Assembly: GCA_040755715.1 (NCBI GenBank)
Contig: JBFLXN010000084.1
Span: 1-11,277, forward strand
Reading direction: 5' to 3'
DNA: 11,277 bases
Source: JBFLXN01 sp040755715 [NCBI: Candidatus Edwardsbacteria bacterium]
GTDB lineage: Bacteria > Edwardsbacteria > AC1 > JBFLXN01
Positions 6,364 through 11,277 of this stretch are shown here, piece after piece. Both the position numbers and the translations under genes were made by a program. How positions within the stretch are numbered: position 1 is the stretch's first letter; the number at the start of each line of letters is the position of its first letter. The notes under the pieces were generated by a model. That model made no database searches. It was not told the origin of the DNA and worked only from the letters and a program-made list of their open reading frames with translations.

Positions 6364-6472
6364 AAACATCCTAACTGAAATACATGATCAATTAATTTCA
6401 GTAGCCAAGAACTTAAGCGCTTATGCTAACAAACCCATTAAATTGCCTCCTTATAAATCTATCTATGGCTGA
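6341..6472 (+). CDS. Possible small protein (43 aa) overlapping the end of the 252-aa gene
   Basis: ATG 6341 to TGA 6472 encodes a 43-residue basic peptide beginning MKTLKKVKNILTEIHDQL. The first 27 residues could form an amphipathic helix and the tail is proline-containing (KPIKLPPYKSIYG). It overlaps the upstream gene by 23 bases in a different frame and is preceded by a weak purine stretch (AAAGAAG). Such an overlap is typical of translational coupling. Without it, more than 150 bases between the 252-residue gene and the attC would be empty, which is unusual for this compact array. No family is recognised and it could be a chance frame. Confidence 0.4.
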   Translation: MKTLKKVKNILTEIHDQLISVAKNLSAYANKPIKLPPYKSIYG

Positions 6473-6521
6473 AAAATGAAGATAGACAGTAAACCTTTAA
6501 AAGAAAATATGAATTCAGAAC

Positions 6522-6579
6522 GCTTAACAAATTACTCGTGCGGACGGCTAATAGCCGCCGCTGATTTCTATCGTTGGAT
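6522..6579 (+). other. attC site 9, last recognisable site of the array
   Basis: Boxes are GCTTAAC (6522-6528) and GTTGGAT (6573-6579), both fitting consensus. Inner arms GTGCGGACGGCTA and TAGCCGCCGC pair, and CGCTGATTTC is shared with the sites at 1948 and 3355. Length is 58 bp. It marks the right-hand boundary of the array. Confidence 0.88.
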
Positions 6580-6700
6580 GTTTCAATAATTCTTTCATAC
6601 AAAAAAGCAGATTTTGCGCGTTTGCTTCCCTGAAAAAATCTTTCCTTCAAATTTCTAACCTTAATTTTATAGTTTTAAGTTTGTATAATTTTTATAGTTC

Positions 6701-6731
6701 ACCCTATTAGATGTTTGCTATCTAACAGGGT
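6701..6731. repeat. Inverted repeat/hairpin downstream of the array
   Basis: ACCCTATTAGAT (6701-6712) pairs with ATCTAACAGGGT (6720-6731), one mismatch, seven-base loop. Neither side has a T-run in the proper place for a standard intrinsic terminator, so its role is open. Confidence 0.55.
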
Positions 6732-6773
6732 AAAAGTTCTAACATAGTTTGAAAGACACCGCCAGTTAGAAAA

Positions 6774-6794
6774 TTAGTCGCCTTCGGTGATTAA
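6774..6794 (+). promoter_or_regulatory. Hairpin abutting ATG 6795
   Basis: TTAGTCGCC (6774-6782) pairs with GGTGATTAA (6786-6794), including two G-T pairs, around a TTC loop. In mRNA it would cover the region where a ribosome-binding site for ATG 6795 should be. This argues against that start or for translational control. Confidence 0.4.
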
Positions 6795-7253
6795 ATGATA
6801 GGATTTTTTGAGGAGAAAAAAATAAAAAAACTATTGAGCCTAATAATTTTCATATTCCCCTTCTTGCTTTTTAACAACTCCTTAGCTCAGATTCTTGACG
6901 AAAGAAAAGAGCCTTGGGATAAGGAAATACTCCAACGCTTGGAGGAAGAGTATAGTGAATATCTGGAATGGTTTTACAATCAACTCCCAGTGGAGGAGAT
7001 AAAAGAGATTAAAGAAGCCGCCGAATATCTCGGATTCAAAAAGATAGATATGCACAAAATCCAATTCCAAAAGAGAATCTTTAATGACCGGCTATTCTTT
7101 GATTTGCGAAAACAATTTCCCCTAAGTAAACGCAATGGGAGGACATTTTTGGAATATAAATTTTCTTTCTTATTGTTGGTTAGGGGAATACTTTCAGTAA
7201 AAGAGAAAGGCGAAGAGGGAAGTTTTGATTTAATCTATCGTATTAGATATTAA
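6795..7253 (+). CDS. Small exported protein, unknown function; start codon uncertain
   Basis: The longest frame gives 152 residues from ATG 6795, but that ATG has no Shine-Dalgarno sequence and follows a hairpin. GAGGAG at 6810-6815 is spaced correctly for initiation at an in-frame ATA (6822). That start would give a textbook signal peptide: Lys-Lys, a hydrophobic stretch LLSLIIFIFPFLLF and a likely cleavage site at SLA-Q. Either start leaves a secreted product whose mature part begins QILDERKEPWDKE. The mature domain has an acidic helix with LEEEYSEYLEWFYNQL, then basic segments and a final strand-like LIYRIRY. No family is recognised. It lies 60 bases upstream of the large exported protein and reads in the same direction, so the two may be co-transcribed and act together in the envelope. 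Confidence 0.7.
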   Translation: MIGFFEEKKIKKLLSLIIFIFPFLLFNNSLAQILDERKEPWDKEILQRLEEEYSEYLEWFYNQLPVEEIKEIKEAAEYLGFKKIDMHKIQFQKRIFNDRLFFDLRKQFPLSKRNGRTFLEYKFSFLLLVRGILSVKEKGEEGSFDLIYRIRY

Positions 7254-7313
7254 AAAAACAGACTACACAGACGACAACACTTCTGTTTAATAAATATTAA
7301 TTAGGAGGAGGAA

Positions 7314-10166
7314 ATGACAATATTCTCAAAAAAATTTATTATTATTCACTTGGTTTTTTCTTTTTGTTTGACATTGCCGGCTTTTGCCCAGGATGAATAT
7401 TTCGGTAAGAACAATGTTCAGTATAAAGATTTTCATTGGTCAGTGTTGCCAACTGAACATTTTGATATCTTTTTTTACGAGGGCGAAGAGCAAATGGCTA
7501 AGATTGTCGCTCAAATGGTTGAAAAAGCAAACACCAAATTAGAAAAAGATTTACAGTGGACACTCTCCCGAAGAGTTCCGGTAATTGTCTATAATTCTTA
7601 CAATGATTTTCAACAGACCAACACCTATCCGGCACTGGTGGAGGAACCACTTCGTGGATTTACTACCTTAATAAAAAATAGAGTGGTAGTGCATTTCACC
7701 GGCTCATATCAAGAGCTGAGGCATGTTCTTGCCCACGAGATAACACATGCTTTTCAATACGAGATTATCTACGGAAATTATCTGGAAGCGATTGTTACCA
7801 GACAGATTCTTTTCCAAATTCCACTCTGGTTTGCCGAGGGATTAGCTGAATATGAATCTTTAAACTGGGATAATGAAGCGGATATGATACTTAAGGATGC
7901 CGCTGTCTCTGAAAGACTCATTTCAATTCCAGAACTTGAATATGTTGGTGGAGGTTATTTACTTTATAAAGAGGGACAGAACATTATAAAGTTTATTGCC
8001 GAGCGATACGGCGAGAAAAAACCTGGTGAGATCTTACAGCATTTAAAAGTGAGCAAGGATTTCAATAAAACTCTGGAATCTGTGCTTGGACTAAATACAG
8101 AAAAACTTAATGAAGAGTGGATGAAAGCAGTTAAAAAAGAATACTGGCCAGAAATTGCAGAAAAAAAATCCATTTCCGAATTTGCCCGTCAATTGACGAA
8201 TCATCGTAAGACTGGTTCGTTTTACAATAGCTTTCCTTCGCTTTCTTCTCAGGGTGATAAATTTGTTTTTATTTCTGACCGGGGCGATTATACAGGCATT
8301 TATTTAGCTTCGGCTATTGATGGACGAATTATCAAGCGTTTGGTTAAAGGTGAGAGCTCTGCTAAGTTTGAATCCTTGCATCTATTTTTGAAAGGGAAGA
8401 TTACCTGGTCCCCTGATGACTCTAAAATTGCTTTTATGGCTAAAACAGAAACAGGTGATAGACTTTATATTATGGATATTGAACGCAAGAAAATATTGGG
8501 GGAATTTAAGTTTGACCTTGATGCTATGTATTCTCCTGCCTGGTCGCCAGACGGTGTCTCCGAAAAAATCGCCTTTGTTGGACTGAAGGATGGGATGTCG
8601 GATATTTATTTGGTTAATACTGATGGCACAGGTCTTCAAAGGTTGACCCGCGACCTTTACGATGATGAAGACCCAGCCTGGTCTCCTGACGGTTCAAAGA
8701 TTGCTTTTGTTTCCGACCGCCCTTCCAAGATAGAAGCTGATTCTACTGATTTTCCCTATGGCTATTATACTATCTTCTTAATGAATAAAGATGGTTCTGA
8801 AGTTTGCTGTTTGACTGCTGAAGAGAAAAGAGCATCTTCACCTACCTGGTCGGCTGATGGTAAAAAAATAATTTTTGCCTCTGAGAGAAATGGGCAAAGT
8901 AATCTTTTTTGTTTTGATTTGAGTGATTCTTCCCATTGGCAGATTACTGATGTTTTGACCGGTACTTTCCAGCCTTGCTGGTCAAAGGATGGCTCAAGAG
9001 TTATTTTTACTGCCTATGAGAAGGAAGGCTGGGATATTTATTTATTAAAAGAACCACTGAAATTAGCTCAAAAGATTTCTCCGGTTTCGGACACCACTTT
9101 TACGCCTCAACCTACTGCCTCATTGTCGGAGACTCTCGCTCCTAAAATAGAAACAGCCGGACTTCGTCTTGGGGTTGATTGGATTGGCGGGAGGGTTGGC
9201 TATAGCAGTCTAAGAGGATTTTCTGGACAATTTGAATTTGATGTTTCGGATATTTTAGGCAATCACCGCTTCTATTTTTATACAGATATGTCGTCCCAGG
9301 GCCAAAATTCTAATTTCCAAGTGATTTATTTTTATCTACCTAAAAGAATTGATTACGGTTTTACTATTCTGCAACAAACCAATTATTATCTCGGTTCCAA
9401 TGATGAAATTATCGGGGAAAAAGAACTCGGGGGGGGGATGATTCTTTCTTACCCATTTAATCGTTTTCAAAGAGTGGATTTTCAGTGTGTCGGTCTCAGA
9501 TATAACTGGAAATATTATGATTCAGTAGAAGCGGACACTTTTTGGACGGTGATTGTGCCGAGTCTTTCCTTAGTTCATGATACTGCCCTTTGGGGTATTA
9601 CCGGACCTAATGACGGAGCCAGATATTTTTTGACGGCAGAATTATCCGACAAGAAAATTGGTAGTGGCCTTTCTTTTGTCAATTATTTTGTGGACCTCCG
9701 CCGATATTTTCGCTTAGCCAGAAGATATAATTTGTCCGTGCGTCTCCTTGGCGGGGTTTCTATGGGTAAAGACCCTCAGTATTTCTGGCTTGGCGGCCGG
9801 GAGACATTACGGGCTTATGATGACTATGAGTTTTGGGGTTATAAAGTAGCCCTGATGAATTTGGAATTTCGCTATCCATTTATTGATAGATTGAAGATGG
9901 CTTTTCCACCGCTTGACTTCCGCTCCTTACGAGGGACTATCTTCTTTGACCTCGGCAGCGCCTGGAACGAAAGCAAATACTTTCGGGGAATAAAAACAGA
10001 TGAGGGAGGAATCACTCGTCTAAATGACCTGAAAGCGGATGTTGGCGTGGGTGTTCGGCTAAATCTCTCTTCTTTTGTCCTCAAGGTTGACTTTGCAAAG
10101 AAGACCGACCTGGCCTCATTTTCTAAAGCCACAAAGGTCTCTTTTTCTCTGGGAAGTGAGTTTTGA
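7314..10166 (+). CDS. Exported metalloprotease-like/TolB-propeller/Omp85-like barrel protein
   Basis: The product is 950 residues. A signal peptide covers 1-25 (Lys-Lys, hydrophobic core, AFA-Q cleavage). Residues about 40-280 form a gluzincin-like domain with HEITH (141-145) and WFAEGLAEY, where E175 is the probable third zinc ligand. This matches peptidase-MA-like proteins. Residues about 305-581 hold five or six PD40/WD40-like repeats of the TolB kind, each with a W-S-P-D-G-S-K-I-A-F signature. Residues about 630-950 look like an Omp85/BamA-type outer-membrane barrel, with GGRETLRAY (from about 826) in place of the usual GG-x-x-x-x-RGY motif and alternating aromatic strands to a final F. 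The start has AGGAGGAGG (7303-7311). Proteins of this build are widespread in FCB and candidate phyla, but substrate and role are unknown. The zinc site appears intact. The convergent nikR gene ends 25 bases beyond its stop. Confidence 0.85.
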   Translation: MTIFSKKFIIIHLVFSFCLTLPAFAQDEYFGKNNVQYKDFHWSVLPTEHFDIFFYEGEEQMAKIVAQMVEKANTKLEKDLQWTLSRRVPVIVYNSYNDFQQTNTYPALVEEPLRGFTTLIKNRVVVHFTGSYQELRHVLAHEITHAFQYEIIYGNYLEAIVTRQILFQIPLWFAEGLAEYESLNWDNEADMILKDAAVSERLISIPELEYVGGGYLLYKEGQNIIKFIAERYGEKKPGEILQHLKVSKDFNKTLESVLGLNTEKLNEEWMKAVKKEYWPEIAEKKSISEFARQLTNHRKTGSFYNSFPSLSSQGDKFVFISDRGDYTGIYLASAIDGRIIKRLVKGESSAKFESLHLFLKGKITWSPDDSKIAFMAKTETGDRLYIMDIERKKILGEFKFDLDAMYSPAWSPDGVSEKIAFVGLKDGMSDIYLVNTDGTGLQRLTRDLYDDEDPAWSPDGSKIAFVSDRPSKIEADSTDFPYGYYTIFLMNKDGSEVCCLTAEEKRASSPTWSADGKKIIFASERNGQSNLFCFDLSDSSHWQITDVLTGTFQPCWSKDGSRVIFTAYEKEGWDIYLLKEPLKLAQKISPVSDTTFTPQPTASLSETLAPKIETAGLRLGVDWIGGRVGYSSLRGFSGQFEFDVSDILGNHRFYFYTDMSSQGQNSNFQVIYFYLPKRIDYGFTILQQTNYYLGSNDEIIGEKELGGGMILSYPFNRFQRVDFQCVGLRYNWKYYDSVEADTFWTVIVPSLSLVHDTALWGITGPNDGARYFLTAELSDKKIGSGLSFVNYFVDLRRYFRLARRYNLSVRLLGGVSMGKDPQYFWLGGRETLRAYDDYEFWGYKVALMNLEFRYPFIDRLKMAFPPLDFRSLRGTIFFDLGSAWNESKYFRGIKTDEGGITRLNDLKADVGVGVRLNLSSFVLKVDFAKKTDLASFSKATKVSFSLGSEF

Positions 10167-10179
10167 TTCAAGTAATCGC

Positions 10180-10207
10180 AAGAGAAAAATTCTAAATTAT
10201 TTCTCTT
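10180..10207. terminator. Possible bidirectional hairpin between convergent genes
   Basis: AAGAGAAAAATT (10180-10191) pairs with AATTATTTCTCTT (10195-10207) with one bulge. It covers the nikR stop and lies 13 bases after the stop of the large plus-strand gene. It is AT-only in its inner part, so a terminator role is tentative. Confidence 0.3.
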
Positions 10208-10608
10208 CCGGTAGAAGAAATACTTAATCTTCCATGTTTTACCCCTTTAACCGCCCGCAGGGTATTAGCCAACTTTTCAACCTCTTTCGACTTGCCTCTC
10301 ACCACTACTATCTCTAAACAATTGTCATGGTCTAAATGAATATGCTGGGTTGAAATGATAAGATGATAAAAATCATGTTGGACATTAGTTAAAGTATTTA
10401 CCAATTCCCTTTTATGGTGATTATAAACCAGAGTAACTACCCCGGCCACTTCTCTTCCCTCTGTCCATTCTCTTTTAACTAAATCTTCTCTGATTAAGTC
10501 TCCAATTGCTTTGGACCGGGTAGGGTAATCCTTTTGTTCTATATGTTTATCAAACTTTGCCACTAGGTTTTCATCAAGTGATATACTGAATCGCTTTAAT
10601 TTGGACAT
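10192..10608 (-). CDS. nikR: Nickel-responsive transcriptional regulator NikR
   Basis: The product is 138 residues, the normal NikR length. The N-terminus is a ribbon-helix-helix DNA-binding domain (KRFSISLDENLVAKFDKHI, then TRSKAIGDLIREDL). A short linker leads to the C-terminal ACT-like nickel-binding and tetramerisation domain. The high-affinity nickel ligands are present with the spacing of the E. coli protein: H78, H89, H91 and C97, within the STQHIHLDHDNCLE motif. NikR acts as a tetramer that represses nickel uptake genes, or controls other genes, when nickel is bound. It is transcribed alone from a near-consensus promoter just upstream, in which short palindromes overlap the spacer and start region, consistent with control at that site. 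Which genes it regulates cannot be seen; the only metal-transport gene in the window is the NicO-type cassette gene. Confidence 0.95.
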   Translation of the reverse strand: MSKLKRFSISLDENLVAKFDKHIEQKDYPTRSKAIGDLIREDLVKREWTEGREVAGVVTLVYNHHKRELVNTLTNVQHDFYHLIISTQHIHLDHDNCLEIVVVRGKSKEVEKLANTLRAVKGVKHGRLSISSTGREII

Positions 10609-10636
10609 CTGTTTTTTCTATCCCAATAATGTTACT

Positions 10637-10700
10637 TTTTTAAAAATTATAGCATTTTTAAAAATCAAAGTCAAGAGGAAAATGCATATTTTTTAAAAAT
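10637..10700. repeat. Three copies of the palindrome TTTTTAAAAAT around the nikR promoter
   Basis: The copies are at 10637-10647 (overlapping the -10 side), 10655-10665 (in the spacer) and 10690-10700 (upstream of -35). Starts are separated by 18 and 35 bp, about two DNA turns between the first pair. They may form an operator, though not the E. coli NikR GTATGA-N16-TCATAC type, or an intrinsically curved A-tract region. Confidence 0.6.
10646..10674 (-). promoter_or_regulatory. Sigma-70-type promoter for nikR
   Basis: Read on the minus strand: TTGACT (10669-10674), a 17-bp spacer, then TATAAT (10646-10651). Transcription would begin near 10639, leaving a leader of about 30 bases before the nikR ATG. 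The spacer and downstream region carry TTTTTAAAAAT palindromes. Confidence 0.75.
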
Positions 10701-10732
10701 TTTTTCTTGATGGCAGGAAATTATACTTAACA

Positions 10733-10762
10733 GGATTAACCCCGATATATCGGGGTTAATCC
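10733..10762. repeat. Perfect 30-bp palindrome
   Basis: The two arms are fully self-complementary, centred on CCCCGATATATCGGGG (10740-10755), with GGATTAA outside and its complement on the other side. A T-run (10772-10778) follows after ten bases, too far for a standard terminator on the plus strand. It may be a dispersed repeat, a terminator for a gene from the right, or a regulator site. Confidence 0.7.
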
Positions 10763-10779
10763 CGCAAAATGTTTTTTTC

Positions 10780-10807
10780 TTGACAAGGGAGAGGTTTTAA
10801 TGATATT
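10780..10807 (+). promoter_or_regulatory. Possible rightward promoter
   Basis: A consensus -35 box TTGACA (10780-10785) is followed after 16 bp by GATATT (10802-10807), four of six matches to the -10 consensus. No supportable gene follows within the window, so its significance is uncertain. Confidence 0.25.
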
Positions 10808-10911
10808 CTTTTATAAAATTTGGGTCTTCTCTAAGTTTTGTTGTTATGCCTAAGATATTCTGGAGCAAGCCTGTTTGATTTTTAAATGACAACCAGAAAA
10901 GAGTTTATTCT

Positions 10912-10966
10912 GTTTACAAAGTTTAGCGGTAATCCTCCCCACCACCGCTGAACTCAGTTGTTAGCC
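10912..10966 (+). other. Degenerate attC-like element outside the array
   Basis: The right half, CCACCGCTGAACTCAGTTG then TTAGCC (10960-10966 as GTTAGCC), closely follows the right half of the attC sites at 1948 and 3355 (CCACCGCTGATTTC...GTTAGGC). The left half has TTTAGCGG pairing with CCGCTGAA, but the 5' box reads GTTTACA and no longer fits. A decayed single attC is the best explanation. Confidence 0.5.
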
Positions 10967-11277
10967 AAAAGAATAAAATTGTTGGCAGTATAATATTCTT
11001 ATAAACAGGAGCACGACTTTGTTAAAATTTTGTCTAAAATTGGCACGATTTATCCTGAACGGAGTGAAGGAAAATCAACACTGACAAGCGTTTAAGCCTT
11101 CTGGGCTTGTTCTTCTCTTGCTCCGAGCCTCGCAGAGGCGACCTGTTTGTAGAATGATGTTGCGAGAGAAAAATTAAAGCCTCATAGAGGCGGCCTGTTT
11201 GTACTCTACAAACAGTTTGCTCCTACGGAGCAGATTGAAGCCTCCAGGCAGGCCCTCGGCCTTGCCGAGAGGCAGGC
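10967..11277. repeat. Gene-free right edge with short GC-rich repeats and hairpins
   Basis: No ORF is convincing in either direction. A TCCTGAACGGAGTGAAGGA element (11053-11071) resembles a short dispersed motif seen in many genomes. Two related units start at 11127 (GCCTCGCAGAGGCGACCTG) and 11179 (GCCTCATAGAGGCGGCCTG), each followed by TTTGTA, 52 bp apart. Hairpins lie at 11195-11215 (CTGTTTGTA stem, CTC loop), 11219-11231 (GCTCC-TAC-GGAGC) and in the last 30 bases (CTCGGC-CTT-GCCGAG). These look like REP-like intergenic repeats and not a gene. Confidence 0.55.

Larger units (their letters stand above)
111..6579 (+). mobile_element. Integron cassette array (nine attC sites, no integrase in window)
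   Basis: Nine imperfect palindromes end in a GTTRRRY-like box. They are separated by one- or two-gene units that nearly all read rightwards. If the integrase cuts between the G and first T of each 3' box, the eight complete cassettes are about 469, 665, 257, 433, 818, 589, 2158 and 1009 bp. Genes are tightly packed: in three cases the TAA stop lies inside the attC 5' box. Three attC sites (1948, 3355, 6522) are 58 bp long and similar, which suggests a resident chromosomal integron lineage. The others differ in length and stem sequence. No tyrosine recombinase is encoded here. In a standard integron the integrase would be to the left, because cassette genes read away from it. The array ends at about 6579, where host-like sequence begins. 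Confidence 0.85.
6580..6794. other. Gene-free junction between cassette array and host-like genes
   Basis: This 215-bp AT-rich stretch carries no supportable ORF. It contains a TATAAT at 6684-6689 without a convincing -35 box, a 12-bp-stem hairpin at 6701-6731, heptamers resembling integron core boxes (ATCTAAC 6720-6726, TTCTAAC 6737-6743, GTTAGAA 6765-6771) and a 9-bp-stem hairpin at 6774-6794 directly against the next ATG. Confidence 0.6.

Noticed and set aside
111-6579. CRISPR array as explanation for the regularly placed repeats
   Set aside because: The repeats are imperfect palindromes of varied length separated by whole genes, not short identical repeats with short spacers.
6476-6589. 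37-codon plus-strand ORF running through the last attC
   Set aside because: It crosses the whole attC including its 3' box and has no ribosome-binding site, so it is probably chance.
10888-10953. 21-codon ORF before the degenerate attC
   Set aside because: It is too short, has no ribosome-binding site and ends inside the attC-like stem.
1-11277. tRNA, rRNA or integron integrase genes
   Set aside because: None was recognisable on reading either strand; no tyrosine recombinase motifs appear in any long frame.

Overview
The window looks like chromosomal DNA from an AT-rich, didermic (Gram-negative type) bacterium. The strongest pointers to the host are a long exported protein with a metalloprotease motif, a TolB-like beta-propeller and an Omp85-like C-terminus, plus a NikR nickel regulator. 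That style of protein is common in FCB-group and candidate phyla such as WOR-3, Cloacimonadota or Zixibacteria. The phylum is an inference from protein style only.

Positions 1-6579 form an integron gene-cassette array. Nine attC recombination sites are recognisable (111-181, 584-650, 1178-1315, 1502-1572, 1948-2005, 2764-2823, 3355-3412, 5510-5570, 6522-6579). Each has a 3' core box of the GTTRRRY type, and most have a matching RYYYAAC box at the 5' side, with a folded palindrome between. All lie in the same orientation as the genes. No integron integrase is in the window; if one exists it should lie to the left, so from this window alone the array is a cluster of attC sites lacking an integrase (CALIN-like). 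The cassettes carry, in order: a small putative lipoprotein; a DUF4160/DUF2442 gene pair; a short cassette with no convincing gene; an unknown 118-residue protein; a NicO/RcnA-type membrane transporter with a His-rich loop; a DUF4258-like/DUF2283 pair with toxin-antitoxin architecture; a very large (about 2.16 kb) cassette of clearly higher GC encoding an unknown 697-residue protein; and an unknown 252-residue protein followed by an overlapping 43-codon ORF. The left edge has the C-terminal end of a probable transposase whose stop codon abuts the first attC.

Positions 6580-6794 are a gene-free junction with two hairpins. From about 6795 the sequence looks like ordinary host chromosome: a small exported protein whose best ribosome-binding site points to an ATA codon, then the 950-residue multi-domain protein, then convergent nikR on the minus strand. 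nikR has a near-consensus promoter (TTGACT, 17-bp spacer, TATAAT) with copies of the palindrome TTTTTAAAAAT in and around it.

Positions 10609-11277 hold no gene that I can support. They contain the nikR promoter, a perfect 30-bp palindrome, a decayed attC-like element at about 10912-10966, and several short GC-rich dispersed-type repeats and hairpins at the right edge. The most interesting material is the array itself, the large foreign-composition cassette gene of unknown function, and the gene-less cassette with an internal imperfect repeat.
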